64,000 nucleotides of DNA from Citrobacter werkmanii NBRC 105721 (GCA_000759755.1 BBMW01000015.1:1-64000), one strand, 5' to 3'; counted from the first letter of the stretch, positions 20,491 to 37,225 are shown. The notes: generated by a model not told the origin, from the sequence alone. Program-made: numbers and translations.

Positions 20491-21516
20491 TTAGTCTTGT
20501 TGATTAACCTTGCGCTCAATCGCTTTGAGGCGCTTGCTCATATCATCAATATTCATCACCAGTGCAGCTGTTTTACGCCATACCTTATTGGGTTGTAGCG
20601 GAATGCCTGAGGAGTAGACGCCAGGTTCAGTGATAGGACGCATCACCATACCCATGCCAGTTACCGTGACTTTGTCGCATATTTCCATATGCCCATTGAT
20701 CACGCTGGCGCCGCCAATCATGCAGTAACGGCCAATCTTCAGGCTACCCGCCATAATGACGCCACCGGCTACCGCCGTATTGTCGCCAATCACAACGTTA
20801 TGTGCAATCTGGCATTGATTATCAATGATAACACCATTACCGATCACAGTATCGTCCAGAGCACCACGGTCAATGGTGGTACAAGCGCCGATCTCGACGC
20901 GATCGCCGATAATCACCCGACCAAGCTGCGGGATCTTCACCCAGTTACCACGATCGTTCGCGTAACCAAATCCATCCGATCCGACGACAGTGCTGGACTG
21001 GATCAGGCAGTTCTCACCGATCTGAATGTCGTGGTAAATCGTCACATTCGCCCACAAACGCGAACCTGCACCGATTTTTGTATTTTTTCCGACGAAGCAG
21101 CCTGCGCCGATAACAACGTTATCGCCCAGCTCTACGCCAGACTCAATGACCGCATTTGCGCCCACAGAGACATTTTTACCCAGCTTCGCCGTCGCATCGA
21201 TCGCTGCACTCGGTGCAATGTTCTGTGCGGGCTGCGGCGTGGTATCTAAAATTTGCGCCATACGAGCATAGGTCAGGTAGGGATTCTTCACTACCAGCGC
21301 CGCACTCTTAGCAAAAGGAAGATCGTCCTGCGTCATCACAACGGCAGAAGCCTGGCATACGCCTAAGTGTTCACGGTACTTAGGATTCACCATAAATGTG
21401 ATATTGCCAGTTTGTGCAGATTGCATGGACGCTACGCCGGTGATGACGATATCGCCATCACCGTGTAATTCTGCATCCAACTGCTCTGCTAAATCAGCCA
21501 GTCGAATTGAAGGCAT
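20491..21516 (-). CDS. lpxD: UDP-3-O-(3-hydroxymyristoyl)glucosamine N-acyltransferase LpxD
   Basis: 341 aa trimeric acyltransferase that adds the N-linked R-3-hydroxymyristate in the third step of lipid A synthesis. The N-terminal uridine-binding domain covers about 1-100. The left-handed beta-helix follows, with catalytic H239 in [13 protein letters not shown]-terminal helix (about 315-341) binds ACP. It begins 3 bp after skp, with which it is cotranscribed. Length matches E. coli LpxD (FirA). Confidence 0.97.
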   Translation of the reverse strand: MPSIRLADLAEQLDAELHGDGDIVITGVASMQSAQTGNITFMVNPKYREHLGVCQASAVVMTQDDLPFAKSAALVVKNPYLTYARMAQILDTTPQPAQNIAPSAAIDATAKLGKNVSVGANAVIESGVELGDNVVIGAGCFVGKNTKIGAGSRLWANVTIYHDIQIGENCLIQSSTVVGSDGFGYANDRGNWVKIPQLGRVIIGDRVEIGACTTIDRGALDDTVIGNGVIIDNQCQIAHNVVIGDNTAVAGGVIMAGSLKIGRYCMIGGASVINGHMEICDKVTVTGMGMVMRPITEPGVYSSGIPLQPNKVWRKTAALVMNIDDMSKRLKAIERKVNQQD

Positions 21517-21519
21517 TAC

Positions 21520-22005
21520 TTATTTAACCTGTTTCAGTACGTCAGCGGTGATGTCTTTTACATCGCTGCTATTGTATGCAACGGTGTTTGCGTCAACGAC
21601 CAGATCGATGCTCTGGCTGTTAGCAACAGATTTCACAGCTGTCTGGATACGAGTAACCAGTTTGCCACGTTCTTCGTTGGAACGACGCGCACGATCCTGC
21701 TCAAAAGCCTGAGCTTTCTGAGAGAAAGTCTGGCGCTGAGCCATAACGTCTTTTTCCAGCTTGGTACGATCGCTACCCGCTTTCATAGATTGCAGACGCT
21801 GCATTTTAGATTGCAGATCGGATTCCATGCGCTGCAGTTCGCTGGCACGGCCTTTGAACTCGTTTTCCAGCGTAGCGGAAACACCTGTCTTCTGTGCAAC
21901 CTGTTGGAACAGGCTACCCATGTTGACGATTGCAATTTTGTCAGCGGCCTGTGCGGACGTTGCCATCGCTAAACCGAGACCTGCAGCTAATAACCACTTT
22001 TTCAC
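21520..22005 (-). CDS. skp: Periplasmic chaperone Skp (OmpH)
   Basis: 161 aa periplasmic chaperone for unfolded outer-membrane proteins, forming a jellyfish-shaped trimer. The signal peptide is residues 1-20, cut after SAQA. Long alpha-helical tentacles rich in Lys, Arg and Gln fill the middle. The start is a GTG at 22005 with AAGGAG upstream. Further upstream in-frame starts give a tail with no signal-peptide character and are rejected. It sits between bamA and lpxD, joining chaperone and insertion machinery in one operon. Confidence 0.96.
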   Translation of the reverse strand: MKKWLLAAGLGLAMATSAQAADKIAIVNMGSLFQQVAQKTGVSATLENEFKGRASELQRMESDLQSKMQRLQSMKAGSDRTKLEKDVMAQRQTFSQKAQAFEQDRARRSNEERGKLVTRIQTAVKSVANSQSIDLVVDANTVAYNSSDVKDITADVLKQVK

Positions 22006-22059
22006 AATTAACTCCTTACCATCCCATTTGCACCCGTAGGTACAGTTCTTTGCGTGGCC

Positions 22060-22083
22060 AGGCGATCCCATGCAAGATCGCCT
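22060..22083. other. Perfect 8-bp inverted repeat between bamA and skp
   Basis: AGGCGATC (22060-22067) and GATCGCCT (22076-22083) flank an 8-base loop in the 122 bp bamA-skp gap. It is not followed by a T-run. It may be an mRNA stem adjusting the bamA-to-skp ratio, or an operator; the sequence alone does not decide. Confidence 0.5.
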
Positions 22084-22127
22084 AAAGTCAGCGCTACACT
22101 ACCACTACATTCCTTTGCGAAGAACAA

Positions 22128-24560
<2,433 letters not shown>

Positions 24561-24571
24561 CTAACACTCTC

Positions 24572-25924
24572 TTACAACCGAGAGAAATCATTGAAAAGTG
24601 CAAGCCCCATTAACAACACCAGCAAGATAGAGCCAATGCGATAACTAAAGTCTTGAACCCGCTCGGATACCGGACCGCCCTTCAGCTTTTCAATCGCCAG
24701 GAACAGCAGATGCCCCCCGTCAAGAACGGGCAACGGAAACAGGTTAATTATCCCTAAGTTCACGCTGATAAGCGCAAGGAACATCAGGTAATAAATCACC
24801 CCGAACTCCGCTGACATCCCAGCCCCCTGGGCGATAGAAATCGGCCCACTGAGGTTGTTCAGTTTTACATCACCGGTAATCAATTTTCCCAGCATACTGA
24901 CCGTCAGCTTCATCAACTGCCACGTTTTATCCGAGGCTTCGAGGATGGCGCTGAAGGGCCCATACTGGCGTACAGTCTTATACTCATCAGGCAGAGGAAT
25001 AATTTTAGGCACCACGCCCGCAAAACCTTCTGCCTTCCCGTTAACCTGTTTTGAATCTGGGGTTAACGTTAAAGACAAGGAACTTCCTTGTCTTTCAATA
25101 TCTAGCGCTAACGGCTCATCCGGATTATCGCGCACCAGCGTCACGAACGTCATCCATTGCGTCAGCGGCTGACCATTGACTTTAACGATCCTGTCGCCAG
25201 CTTGCAAACCCGCCTTACTTGCAGCCGAGTTAACCTGCACTTCTGACAGCACTGGTTCAATCTGTGGACCGCGTGGGCGAATCCCTAAACTGGAGACGGG
25301 ATCCTGTTTGTCTGGCTCAAATGCCCAATGGCGTAAATCCAGCGTTTTGTCCTGCCGCTGGTCACTGCCAAACTGCGCCACGCTGAGCGTCGTATGCTCA
25401 TCGCCAATTTTGGCAACCAACTGCAGTCTCACGGCATCCCAATCAGGGGTTTCGATACCATCAACCGCTTTTAGTTCCGTACCTGGTTGAATTTGCGCCT
25501 GCGCAGCAATCGAGTTGGGCGTTATTTCACCAACAACCGGACGAACGCCAGGGACACCGATGATAAACACCAGCCAGTAAGCGAAAATAGCAAAAAGGAA
25601 GTTTGCAATCGGACCTGCGGCAATAATGGCTGCGCGTTGCCCAACCGTTTTATTGTTGAAAGCGTAATGGCGCTGCTCCGGTACCACCGGTTCAGCGCGC
25701 TCATCCAGCATTTTGACGTAACCGCCGAGGGGGATTAGAGCGATGACGTATTCTGTACCCAATTTATCAGTACGACGCCAAAGCGCTTTTCCAAAGCCAA
25801 TGGAAAAGCGCTCAACGCGGACTCCGCAGCGCCGTGCAACCCAGAAATGACCAAATTCATGCACGGTGATAAGCACACCGAGTGCGACGATGAATGCAGC
25901 CAGATTCCAGAGAATACTCAGCAT
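24572..25924 (-). CDS. rseP: Site-2 intramembrane protease RseP
   Basis: 450 aa zinc metalloprotease of the inner membrane that cuts RseA after DegS, releasing sigma-E, and also clears signal-peptide remnants. The zinc motif HEFGH is at residues 22-26 in the first transmembrane helix. The third ligand D402 is in the LDG motif near the C-terminus. Two periplasmic PDZ domains lie between. The ATG at 25924 gives the family start [11 protein letters not shown]; a start at 25969 would add 15 non-family residues. It follows cdsA after 11 bp. Confidence 0.97.
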   Translation of the reverse strand: MLSILWNLAAFIVALGVLITVHEFGHFWVARRCGVRVERFSIGFGKALWRRTDKLGTEYVIALIPLGGYVKMLDERAEPVVPEQRHYAFNNKTVGQRAAIIAAGPIANFLFAIFAYWLVFIIGVPGVRPVVGEITPNSIAAQAQIQPGTELKAVDGIETPDWDAVRLQLVAKIGDEHTTLSVAQFGSDQRQDKTLDLRHWAFEPDKQDPVSSLGIRPRGPQIEPVLSEVQVNSAASKAGLQAGDRIVKVNGQPLTQWMTFVTLVRDNPDEPLALDIERQGSSLSLTLTPDSKQVNGKAEGFAGVVPKIIPLPDEYKTVRQYGPFSAILEASDKTWQLMKLTVSMLGKLITGDVKLNNLSGPISIAQGAGMSAEFGVIYYLMFLALISVNLGIINLFPLPVLDGGHLLFLAIEKLKGGPVSERVQDFSYRIGSILLVLLMGLALFNDFSRL

Positions 25925-25935
25925 AAGACCATCCG

Positions 25936-26793
25936 TTAGAGCGTCCTGAATACCAGTAACAACAGGCAAGCAAAGACCGGTACCGCAGCCGTCAGGCTAT
26001 CAATACGATCCAGAATACCGCCGTGTCCTGGAATTAAGTGACCACTGTCCTTAATACCTGCTTCACGCTTAAACATACTCTCAGTCAGGTCACCCAGCAC
26101 GGAGGCCAGGGCTGCAACGATGGAGCAAATAAGCAAGGTGACAGGCGCAACTTCAAGATTCGCCCACATGCCATAACCCCATGAGATCACGGCCGCAGTA
26201 GCGAGTCCGCCAATAAAACCCTGCCAGGTTTTACCAGGAGAAACCTTCGGCGCCAGTTTGTGTTTGCCAAACAGCTTACCAAACATATACGCGCCAGAGT
26301 CCGCTCCCCAGACGAGGATCATGACATACAGCAGCCATAGCGCGCCACTATAATGATTCTCATCATAGTGCCATGCCCGTAGCGCCAGCATTCCCCAAAA
26401 GAAAGGAACAATGGTTAGTACGCCGAAAATTATGCGTAATGTTTTGGAATTACGCCAGACCGACGCCGAACCTGGGTAAAACAGTACCAGTAACAGCGCG
26501 ACGATCCACCAGCCCAGCGACGCCCATAGCGATACTTCAACCAGCGGCTGATGAATATTGCGATGGTATTCTGGCAGTAAAAATAGCATTAGCGCCAGCA
26601 ATAGCCCGCACAAAACCGCCAGCCAGACTCGCTGTGTACGCGTGGTAAAACCGCTTAACTGTCCCCATTCCCAGGCGGCCAGCATACAGACGACCAGCGT
26701 AACAATGGCGAACCCCACCGGCGGCAGCAAAAACAGCGCCGCGATGACAACGGGTATTAAAACAAAAGCAGAAATCAGGCGATACTTCAGCAA
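25936..26793 (-). CDS. cdsA: Phosphatidate cytidylyltransferase CdsA
   Basis: 285 aa polytopic inner-membrane enzyme that makes CDP-diacylglycerol from phosphatidic acid and CTP, the common precursor of bacterial phospholipids. Multiple hydrophobic helices are visible from the N-terminus. The family signature ([10 protein letters not shown], then [12 protein letters not shown]) lies near 230-260. It follows uppS by 12 bp and precedes rseP. Length is as in E. coli CdsA. Confidence 0.96.
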   Translation of the reverse strand: MLKYRLISAFVLIPVVIAALFLLPPVGFAIVTLVVCMLAAWEWGQLSGFTTRTQRVWLAVLCGLLLALMLFLLPEYHRNIHQPLVEVSLWASLGWWIVALLLVLFYPGSASVWRNSKTLRIIFGVLTIVPFFWGMLALRAWHYDENHYSGALWLLYVMILVWGADSGAYMFGKLFGKHKLAPKVSPGKTWQGFIGGLATAAVISWGYGMWANLEVAPVTLLICSIVAALASVLGDLTESMFKREAGIKDSGHLIPGHGGILDRIDSLTAAVPVFACLLLLVFRTL

Positions 26794-26805
26794 AAGCGAC
26801 CCCCA

Positions 26806-27564
26806 TCAAGCTTTTTCATCACCGGGCTCGGTGCCGCCGAAACGACGCTCACGATTAGCAAAGGCATGCAGCGCACCTTCAAAGTCTTGTTCATCGAAAT
26901 CGGGCCAGAGAACATCCGTAAAGTAAAGTTCGGCATAGGCAATTTGCCATAACAGAAAATTACTAATTCGATGCTCTCCCCCAGTCCTTATCACTAAATC
27001 CACAGGGGCCAGTTCATGCATACAAATTTGCTGCCCAAGCATCTCTTCATCGATTTGCTCTGGACGCAGCAGACCTTCCTGCACCTGTTGTGCCAGTTGC
27101 CTGACTCCCTGGACAATATCCCACCGTCCACCGTAATTCGCTGCAATATTCAGCGTCAACCCGGTATTCTGGGCGGTAAGCGCTTCTGATTTGCGAATCC
27201 GTTCTTGCAAACGTGAGTTAAATCGACTGATATCCCCGATAATACGCAGACGTACGTTATGGCGATGCAGGTTTTTCACTTCGCTATCAAGCGCCCACAC
27301 AAACAGTTCCATTAACGCGCTCACTTCCTGCGCAGGTCGGTTCCAGTTCTCACTGCTAAAGGCATACAGCGTTAACGCATCAATACCGTTATTGGCAGCA
27401 AAAGAGACAGCCCGGCGGACGGATTTTGCTCCGGCCTTATGCCCAAAGGCGCGAATCTTCCCTTGCTTTTTCGCCCAGCGGCCATTGCCATCCATGATGA
27501 TTGCTACATGGCGGCAACCATGTGCTGGCAAATTTTCGCTTAATGGTTTAGTTGCAGACAACAT
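26806..27564 (-). CDS. uppS: Undecaprenyl diphosphate synthase UppS (IspU)
   Basis: 252 aa cis-prenyltransferase that adds eight isopentenyl units to farnesyl diphosphate, giving the C55 carrier used for peptidoglycan and O-antigen. The signature DGNGRWA is at residues 25-31, with D25 as the Mg ligand. The second conserved block, [14 protein letters not shown], is near 194-207. It is the first gene of the 12-gene minus-strand cluster and is separated from upstream dxr by a terminator, so it needs its own promoter. Confidence 0.96.
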   Translation of the reverse strand: MLSATKPLSENLPAHGCRHVAIIMDGNGRWAKKQGKIRAFGHKAGAKSVRRAVSFAANNGIDALTLYAFSSENWNRPAQEVSALMELFVWALDSEVKNLHRHNVRLRIIGDISRFNSRLQERIRKSEALTAQNTGLTLNIAANYGGRWDIVQGVRQLAQQVQEGLLRPEQIDEEMLGQQICMHELAPVDLVIRTGGEHRISNFLLWQIAYAELYFTDVLWPDFDEQDFEGALHAFANRERRFGGTEPGDEKA

Positions 27565-27627
27565 AACGCGTTTTTAGTCCCTGAAAGGATTTACGGTACT
27601 CAGGAATACTGAAGCCCTCACACAAAA

Positions 27628-27649
27628 AAGCCGTGTCAAACCACGGCTT
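27628..27649 (-). terminator. Intrinsic terminator after dxr
   Basis: On the plus strand AAGCCGTG (27628-27635), loop TCAAAC, CACGGCTT (27642-27649). On the minus strand the stem is followed by TTTTTTG. It lies about 100 bp after the dxr stop and separates dxr from uppS. Confidence 0.85.
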
Positions 27650-27751
27650 ACCCGACCGACAAAAAGCAACTACCCGCGATCGAGTGGCGCAGACTATATC
27701 ACTGAAGCCCAACGCTAACAAATAGCACGATCTTCCGTAGAGGGATTATCA

Positions 27752-28948
27752 TCAGCTTGAGAGTCGCATCACTGCTTTTCTGGCAACTTCCCGCGCGATG
27801 GCATCAACCTTCAGTACGTCATCAACGCTCTGCGGCTCCTGCAAATCCATCTTATCCAGTACGGATAAATTAAGATCGGCAATATCGGTAAATCGAATCT
27901 GCTGCGCCAGAAATGCGGCAACGGTAATTTCATTCGCGGCGTTCAGGGCGGTCGTCGCCGCCTGCCCTTGCTCAAACGCGTCCATCGCCAGTTTCAGGCA
28001 CGGATAGCGCTGGTAGTCAGGTGCGGAAAACGTCAACGCACTGAGTTGGCAAAAGTTGACAGGCTTAACGCCAGACTTCACACGTTCCGGCCATGCCATC
28101 GTATGGGCAATAGGTGTACGCATGTCAGGTTCCCCTAACTGCGCCAGAACGCTGCCATCCTGATAACGAACCATCGAATGAATAACCGACTGCGGATGAA
28201 TCAGCACTTCCATCTGGCTTGCGCTGGCATTAAATAACCAACGCGCTTCAATGTATTCCAGACCTTTATTCATCATGGTGGCTGAATCGACAGAAATTTT
28301 TCGTCCCATCGACCAATTCGGATGACGACATGCCTGATCGGGGGTCATAGCAACCAGATCGCGCAATGGCGTTTCACGGAAAGGGCCACCAGACCCGGTA
28401 AGCAGCACGGACACGACGCCGTTTTGCTCAAGGTCAGCGTATCCCAGATTGAGTTGGATCGGTTGCGGTAAACTCTGAAAAATCGCGTTATGCTCGCTAT
28501 CAACCGGCAATAGCTGCGCTTTGTGGCGTTTCACGTCGTCCATAAACAGACGTCCGCAGGTTACCAGAGACTCTTTGTTCGCCAGCAAAATGCTTTTGCC
28601 CGCGCGGATCGCCGAAAGCGTCGGCAGCAAGCCCGCTGCGCCGACAATCGCCGCCATAACCTGATCAACATCATCCAGCGCGGCCATATCACAGGCAGCC
28701 TGCTGTCCACTCATAACTTCAGTGCGGCTACCCTGCTCCAGCAGAGCCGATTTTAGCAATGCCGCGCTTTTTTCATCGTCCATTACCGCATAGCGAGGAG
28801 AAAATTCCAGGCATTGCTCCACCATACGGGCAACATTCTTACCCGCAACCAACGCAGCAACACGAAATTTTTCCGGGTTATGGCGTACTACATCCAGCGT
28901 ACTGCAACCAATGGAACCGGTTGATCCCAGGATGGTTAATTGCTTCAT
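27752..28948 (-). CDS. dxr: 1-deoxy-D-xylulose-5-phosphate reductoisomerase Dxr
   Basis: 398 aa NADPH enzyme (IspC) that converts DXP to methylerythritol 4-phosphate, the committed step of the MEP isoprenoid pathway and target of fosmidomycin. The Rossmann motif GSTGSIG is at residues 8-14. The metal site D150-S151-E152 is in [11 protein letters not shown] use the ATG at 28948 ([10 protein letters not shown]); a start at 28987 adds 13 residues outside the family. Its product pathway feeds UppS, its downstream neighbour. Confidence 0.96.
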   Translation of the reverse strand: MKQLTILGSTGSIGCSTLDVVRHNPEKFRVAALVAGKNVARMVEQCLEFSPRYAVMDDEKSAALLKSALLEQGSRTEVMSGQQAACDMAALDDVDQVMAAIVGAAGLLPTLSAIRAGKSILLANKESLVTCGRLFMDDVKRHKAQLLPVDSEHNAIFQSLPQPIQLNLGYADLEQNGVVSVLLTGSGGPFRETPLRDLVAMTPDQACRHPNWSMGRKISVDSATMMNKGLEYIEARWLFNASASQMEVLIHPQSVIHSMVRYQDGSVLAQLGEPDMRTPIAHTMAWPERVKSGVKPVNFCQLSALTFSAPDYQRYPCLKLAMDAFEQGQAATTALNAANEITVAAFLAQQIRFTDIADLNLSVLDKMDLQEPQSVDDVLKVDAIAREVARKAVMRLSS

Positions 28949-28985
28949 GAGACATCCAGAAAAATAGGGTATAGGCAGAAAAAGC

Positions 28986-29030
28986 AAAACGCCGCCATCC
29001 AGCCCTTGCAGGCCTTCTAAGCGGCGTTTT
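28986..29030 (-). terminator. Terminator after frr
   Basis: AAAACGCCGC (28986-28995) pairs with GCGGCGTTTT (29021-29030) across a 25-base loop. On the minus strand it is followed by a T-rich run. It lies 15 bp after the frr stop. Confidence 0.8.
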
Positions 29031-29045
29031 TAGCGTACAGATGAA

Positions 29046-29603
29046 TCAGAACTGCATCAGTTCCGTTTCTTTCTCTGCCAGCGCCGCATCAACTTTCTTG
29101 ATCGCTGCGTCAGTCAGTTTCTGTACTTCGTCCTGAGAACGGCGATCGTCATCTTCGCTGATCTCTTTATCTTTCAACAGCGCTTTCACTTTGTCGTTTG
29201 CATCGCGGCGTACGTTACGTACCGCAACACGCGCGCCTTCCGCTTCGCCACGCACGATCTTGGTCAGATCTTTACGACGTTCTTCGGTCAGCGGAGGCAG
29301 CGGAACGCGGATGTCGGAACCCGCTGAACTTGGATTCAGACCAAGGTCGGAAGCCATAATTGCTTTTTCAACGGCAGGTCCCATGGAGCGGTCAAACACG
29401 TTGATTTTCAGGGTACGGGAATCTTCAACCGTTACGCTTGCCAGTTGGCGCAGCGGAGTCGGCGTGCCGTAATATTCCACGACAATACCATCCAGCAGGC
29501 TAGGAGAAGCACGGCCCGTACGAATTTTGCTGATTTGATTTTTGAACGCTTCGACGCATTTGTCCATGCGTACTTCAGCATCTTTTCTGATATCGTTGAT
29601 CAC
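29046..29603 (-). CDS. frr: Ribosome-recycling factor Frr
   Basis: 185 aa essential factor that with EF-G splits post-termination ribosomes. Domain I is a three-helix bundle (N-terminal ~30 and C-terminal ~80 residues). Domain II is the inserted beta sandwich (about 31-104). The conserved [13 protein letters not shown] segment is near 26-38. It has its own gap from pyrH (139 bp) and a following terminator. Length matches E. coli RRF. Confidence 0.97.
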   Translation of the reverse strand: MINDIRKDAEVRMDKCVEAFKNQISKIRTGRASPSLLDGIVVEYYGTPTPLRQLASVTVEDSRTLKINVFDRSMGPAVEKAIMASDLGLNPSSAGSDIRVPLPPLTEERRKDLTKIVRGEAEGARVAVRNVRRDANDKVKALLKDKEISEDDDRRSQDEVQKLTDAAIKKVDAALAEKETELMQF

Positions 29604-29742
29604 GTTACGAATCCTTGAAAGCTCGTTTCAGTCAGACCATACCCACCACGCAAGGTGTGACAAGTATAGTCTTGATTAATTTTGAGGGACGTATCCCGCG
29701 ACATTAAAGCGGAATATTACCTGCATTTAGCCGCAACGGGAA

Positions 29743-30468
29743 TTATTCCGTGATTAACGTGCCTTCTTTTTCACCCATAACAACACGGCGCAGCGCACCC
29801 GGTTTGTTCATGTTAAAGACACGAATCGGCAATTTGTGGTCACGAGCCAGCGTGAACGCTGCCAGATCCATCACTTTCAGCTCTTTATCCAGTACTTCAG
29901 TGTAGGTCAACTGTTCGTACATGGTCGCCGTAGGATCTTTAGCCGGGTCGGCAGTAAATACGCCGTCCACTTTGGTGGCTTTCAGTACTACATCCGCTTC
30001 AATTTCAATACCGCGCAGACAGGCTGCTGAATCGGTAGTGAAGAACGGATTGCCGGTACCTGCAGACAAAATAACAACGCGGTTGTTACGCAGCAGGCTG
30101 ATAGCTTCCGCCCAGCTGTAGTTATCACACACGCCGTTCAGAGGAATGGCGGACATCAAGCGAGCGTTCACATAGGCGCGGTGAAGCGCATCGCGCATCG
30201 CCAGACCGTTCATTACGGTGGCTAACATGCCCATGTGGTCGCCCACAACGCGGTTCATCCCTGCTTTCGCCAGACCAGCGCCACGGAACAGGTTACCGCC
30301 ACCAATCACTACGCCAACCTGAATACCCAGCTCAACCAGCTCTTTGATTTCCTGAGCCATACGGTCAAGTATGCTTGCATCAATACCGAAGCCTTCTGAA
30401 CCTTGCAGAGCTTCGCCACTTAACTTAAGCAGAATACGTTTGTAGACGGGTTTTGCATTGGTAGCCAT
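29743..30468 (-). CDS. pyrH: UMP kinase PyrH
   Basis: 241 aa hexameric amino-acid-kinase-fold UMP kinase, activated by GTP and inhibited by UTP. The N-terminal phosphate-binding block [10 protein letters not shown] is near 14-23. [11 protein letters not shown] is near 54-64, and DPAKDPTA near 174-181 is in the nucleotide region. In E. coli it also takes part in pyrimidine repression of carAB. It lies between tsf and frr. Confidence 0.97.
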   Translation of the reverse strand: MATNAKPVYKRILLKLSGEALQGSEGFGIDASILDRMAQEIKELVELGIQVGVVIGGGNLFRGAGLAKAGMNRVVGDHMGMLATVMNGLAMRDALHRAYVNARLMSAIPLNGVCDNYSWAEAISLLRNNRVVILSAGTGNPFFTTDSAACLRGIEIEADVVLKATKVDGVFTADPAKDPTATMYEQLTYTEVLDKELKVMDLAAFTLARDHKLPIRVFNMNKPGALRRVVMGEKEGTLITE

Positions 30469-30585
30469 GTTTCTTTCCTGAGACTGTCAACGAATGAGAT
30501 GAGTTAATTCCGGCGACATTGTATGTCGCTTTTCAGCATGACCACTATAGCGGTTCGCTGAATTTACAAGCCAGACACAAAAAGA

Positions 30586-30603
30586 AGCCGCCCTCAGGCG
30601 GCT
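30586..30603 (-). terminator. Intrinsic terminator after tsf
   Basis: AGCCGCC (30586-30592), loop CTCA, GGCGGCT (30597-30603). On the minus strand it is followed by TCTTTTTGTG. It ends the rpsB-tsf operon, 11 bp after the tsf stop. Confidence 0.88.
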
Positions 30604-30613
30604 CCATTAAAAA

Positions 30614-31465
30614 TTAAGACTGCTTGGACATCGCAGCAACTTCTGCTGCAAAGTCAGTCTCAACTTTCTCGATGCCTTCACCCACTTCGAAGCGGATGAA
30701 ACCAGTTACGTCAGCATTGTGCTCTTTCAGCAGCTGACCAACAGATTTGCTCGGTTCCATAACGAAAGGCTGGCCAGTCAGAGAAACTTCGCCGGTGAAT
30801 TTCTTCATGCGGCCTTCAACCATTTTCTCTGCGATTTCTTTCGGCTTGCCAGACTGCATGGCGATGTCCAGCTGAACCTGGTATTCTTTCTCTACCACTT
30901 CAGCAGAAACGTCTTCCGGCTTAACGAATTCTGGTTTGCTTGCAGCAACGTGCATTGCCAGCTGTTTAACCAGTTCTTCGTCAGCGCCAGTTGCAGCAAC
31001 CAGAACACCGATACGCGCACCGTGCTGGTAGTTACCCAGAACTTCGCCTTCCAGGGAAGCCACGCGACGAATGTTGATGTTCTCACCGATTTTAGCAACC
31101 AACGCAACACGTTCTTCTTCGAACTGTGCTTTCAGAACTTCAACGTCAGTGATTTTGCCAGCAACGGCAGCGTCCAGTACTTTGTCAGCAAATGCCTGGA
31201 AACCAGCATCTTTAGCAACGAAGTCAGTCTGGCAGTTAACTTCCAGAATGAAAGCGATGTTGCCGTCGATTTTGGTTTTGATTACGCCGTCAGCAGCAAC
31301 GTTGCCTGCTTTTTTCGCCGCTTTGATTGCGCCGGACTTACGCATGTTTTCGATTGCCAGCTCGATGTCGCCATTAGCTTCAGTCAGTGCTTTTTTGCAA
31401 TCCATCATGCCTGCGCCAGTACGCTCACGCAGCTCTTTTACCAGGGATGCGGTAATTTCAGCCAT
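30614..31465 (-). CDS. tsf: Elongation factor Ts
   Basis: 283 aa guanine-nucleotide exchange factor for EF-Tu. The N-terminal UBA-like domain includes [12 protein letters not shown] (about 16-27). The TDFV motif at residues 80-83 contacts the EF-Tu nucleotide pocket. Core subdomains and the coiled-coil follow. I use the ATG at 31465 ([10 protein letters not shown]). An upstream start at 31537 would read through the attenuator hairpin. It is the second gene of rpsB-tsf. Confidence 0.98.
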   Translation of the reverse strand: MAEITASLVKELRERTGAGMMDCKKALTEANGDIELAIENMRKSGAIKAAKKAGNVAADGVIKTKIDGNIAFILEVNCQTDFVAKDAGFQAFADKVLDAAVAGKITDVEVLKAQFEEERVALVAKIGENINIRRVASLEGEVLGNYQHGARIGVLVAATGADEELVKQLAMHVAASKPEFVKPEDVSAEVVEKEYQVQLDIAMQSGKPKEIAEKMVEGRMKKFTGEVSLTGQPFVMEPSKSVGQLLKEHNADVTGFIRFEVGEGIEKVETDFAAEVAAMSKQS

Positions 31466-31528
31466 TCTAAAATCCTCGGAAGATTTGATCTGCCCGGCAT
31501 GAAACCGCACAGATTTAAAAGTGAAAAA

Positions 31529-31549
31529 GGGGGCCATATACAGGCCCCC
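31529..31549 (-). terminator. Attenuating terminator between rpsB and tsf
   Basis: GGGGGCC (31529-31535), loop ATATACA, GGCCCCC (31543-31549). On the minus strand it is followed by CTTTTTCAC. It is a strong intrinsic terminator shape between two cotranscribed genes. In E. coli this position is a partial terminator that lowers tsf relative to rpsB, and I infer the same here. Confidence 0.82.
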
Positions 31550-31601
31550 TAACCAAACGTGATACTACCTGGTCTATAAGGGCTCTAACGAGCGTGCCTT
31601 A

Positions 31602-32494
<893 letters not shown>

Positions 32495-32500
32495 GCGCGC

Positions 32501-32530
32501 TTTATACCACAAATACGCCACCGACACCAA
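32501..32530 (-). promoter_or_regulatory. rpsB promoter with GC-rich discriminator
   Basis: On the minus strand the -10 is TATAAA (32501-32506), and TTGGTG (32525-32530) is a weak -35 with an 18 bp spacer. GCGCGCC follows the -10. A GC-rich discriminator is the hallmark of stringently controlled ribosomal promoters inhibited by ppGpp and DksA, and dksA itself is in this window. The start site would be near 32494. Confidence 0.7.
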
Positions 32531-32552
32531 TAATTGTTGGCACTCAGTGCTG

Positions 32553-32682
32553 AATTGAACGATGAATTTCGTGTTACAGGCAGACGGCAAATTTTTGAAT
32601 CCCCGGGAGCTTACGGCCAGTAAGTGACCGGGGTGAAAAAATGTAGCCAACGCACCTGTGGCACGAAAGGCGAAGTTCAGAA
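32553..32682. repeat. ERIC (IRU) element between rpsB and map
   Basis: The region has the ERIC layout: a left arm including GGCAAATTTTTGAATCCCC, a central palindrome, and a right arm including TAGCCAACGCACCTG. The centre is CCCCGG (32601-32606), GA, GCTTAC, loop GGCCA, GTAAGT, GA, CCGGGG (32628-32633). Much of it matches the conserved ERIC core that I recall (GAATCCCC..GGAGCTTAC and AAGTAAGTGAC.GGGGTGA). Outer ends are degenerate and approximate. The rest of the 451 bp rpsB-map gap is the rpsB leader and promoter on one side and about 95 bp of map upstream sequence on the other. Confidence 0.87.
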
Positions 32683-32778
32683 TGATTCTCAATTTGGCAG
32701 GGTACACCCCTGACTGATACCATTGTCAGCACTTACACAATTATTGCCGAAAATAATCGGCACTGATGGACAGAATTC

Positions 32779-33573
32779 ATGGCTATCTCAATCAAGACCC
32801 CTGAAGAAATCGAAAAAATGCGCGTCGCTGGCCGTCTGGCGGCGGAAGTACTGGAGATGATCGAACCGTTCATTAAACCGGGCGTCAGCACCGGCGAACT
32901 GGATCGCATCTGTAATGACTACATCGTTAATGAGCAGCAGGCCATTTCCGCGTGCCTGGGCTACCACGGTTACCCTAAATCCGTGTGTATCTCGATTAAC
33001 GAAGTGGTGTGCCACGGGATCCCGGACGACGCGAAGCACCTGAAAGATGGTGATATCGTTAACATCGACGTGACCGTGATTAAAGACGAATTCCACGGCG
33101 ATACCTCTAAAATGTTTATCGTCGGCAAGCCCACCATTCTTGGCGAACGTCTGTGCCGTGTAACGCAGGAAAGCCTGTATCTGGCGCTGCGGATGGTTAA
33201 ACCGGGCATTCGCCTGCGCACGTTGGGTGCAGCGATTCAGAAATACGCGGAAGGCGAAGGCTTCTCTGTAGTACGTGAATACTGCGGTCACGGTATCGGT
33301 CGAGGCTTCCACGAGGAGCCTCAGGTTCTGCACTACGATGCAGACGACGGCGGCGTGGTACTGCAGCCGGGCATGACCTTCACCGTAGAACCGATGCTGA
33401 ATGCCGGTGATTACCGCATCCGCACCATGAAAGACGGCTGGACGGTGAAAACCAAAGACCGCAGCTTGTCTGCTCAGTATGAGCATACTATTGTGGTGAC
33501 GGAAAACGGCTGTGAGATCCTGACGTTACGCAAGGATGACACCATCCCGGCGATCATCACACACGACGAATAA
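32779..33573 (+). CDS. map: Type I methionine aminopeptidase Map
   Basis: 264 aa dinuclear metalloprotease that removes the initiator methionine from nascent proteins with small second residues. Every active-site residue is in place: H79, D97, D108, H171, E204 and E235. It is divergent from rpsB across the leader and ERIC element, and is followed by a BIME before glnD. Length equals that of E. coli Map. Confidence 0.98.
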   Translation: MAISIKTPEEIEKMRVAGRLAAEVLEMIEPFIKPGVSTGELDRICNDYIVNEQQAISACLGYHGYPKSVCISINEVVCHGIPDDAKHLKDGDIVNIDVTVIKDEFHGDTSKMFIVGKPTILGERLCRVTQESLYLALRMVKPGIRLRTLGAAIQKYAEGEGFSVVREYCGHGIGRGFHEEPQVLHYDADDGGVVLQPGMTFTVEPMLNAGDYRIRTMKDGWTVKTKDRSLSAQYEHTIVVTENGCEILTLRKDDTIPAIITHDE

Positions 33574-33578
33574 TGTTT

Positions 33579-36359
<2,781 letters not shown>

Positions 36360-36390
36360 TGTTTTTATTTATTATGGAAAGAGTTTAACA

Positions 36391-37215
36391 ATGCAGCAGT
36401 TACAGAACGTTATTGAATCCGCTTTCGAGCGCCGTGCCGACATTACTCCGGCAAATGTGGATACCGTAACCCGCGAAGCGGTGAATCAGGTTATTTCTTT
36501 ACTGGATTCCGGTGCTCTGCGCGTCGCAGAAAAGATTGAGGGTCAGTGGGTCACGCATCAGTGGCTGAAAAAAGCGGTCCTGCTCTCTTTTCGTATTAAC
36601 GATAATCAGGTTATCGATGGTGCGGAAAGCCGTTACTTCGATAAAGTGCCGATGAAATTCGCCGACTATGACGAAGCGCGCTTCCAGAAGGAAGGTTTCC
36701 GCGTGGTTCCGCCTGCGGCCGTGCGTCAGGGCGCGTTTATCGCCCGTAACACCGTGCTGATGCCATCTTACGTAAACATCGGCGCTTATGTTGATGAAGG
36801 TACGATGGTTGATACCTGGGCGACTGTCGGGTCCTGTGCGCAAATCGGTAAAAACGTACACCTGTCCGGCGGCGTTGGCATTGGCGGCGTACTGGAGCCG
36901 TTACAGGCTAACCCGACCATCATTGAAGATAACTGCTTCATCGGTGCGCGTTCTGAAGTAGTAGAAGGCGTGATCGTCGAAGAAGGCTCCGTTATCTCCA
37001 TGGGCGTATACATCGGCCAGAGCACCCGTATTTATGATCGCGAAACTGGCGAAGTGCATTATGGCCGCGTTCCGGCGGGCTCCGTTGTCGTTTCCGGCAA
37101 CCTGCCGTCGAAAGATGGCAAATACAGCCTGTACTGCGCGGTGATAGTGAAAAAGGTTGATGCCAAAACGCGTGGCAAAGTGGGAATCAACGAACTGTTA
37201 CGCACCATCGACTAA
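36391..37215 (+). CDS. dapD: Tetrahydrodipicolinate N-succinyltransferase DapD
   Basis: 274 aa trimeric left-handed beta-helix enzyme that uses succinyl-CoA in the diaminopimelate/lysine pathway, feeding peptidoglycan. An N-terminal helical domain (about 1-100) is followed by hexapeptide repeats (about 100-230, for example [10 protein letters not shown] and [10 protein letters not shown]). It lies 31 bp after glnD and is followed by a strong terminator. Length matches E. coli DapD. Confidence 0.97.
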   Translation: MQQLQNVIESAFERRADITPANVDTVTREAVNQVISLLDSGALRVAEKIEGQWVTHQWLKKAVLLSFRINDNQVIDGAESRYFDKVPMKFADYDEARFQKEGFRVVPPAAVRQGAFIARNTVLMPSYVNIGAYVDEGTMVDTWATVGSCAQIGKNVHLSGGVGIGGVLEPLQANPTIIEDNCFIGARSEVVEGVIVEEGSVISMGVYIGQSTRIYDRETGEVHYGRVPAGSVVVSGNLPSKDGKYSLYCAVIVKKVDAKTRGKVGINELLRTID

Positions 37216-37225
37216 CAGCAATTTG

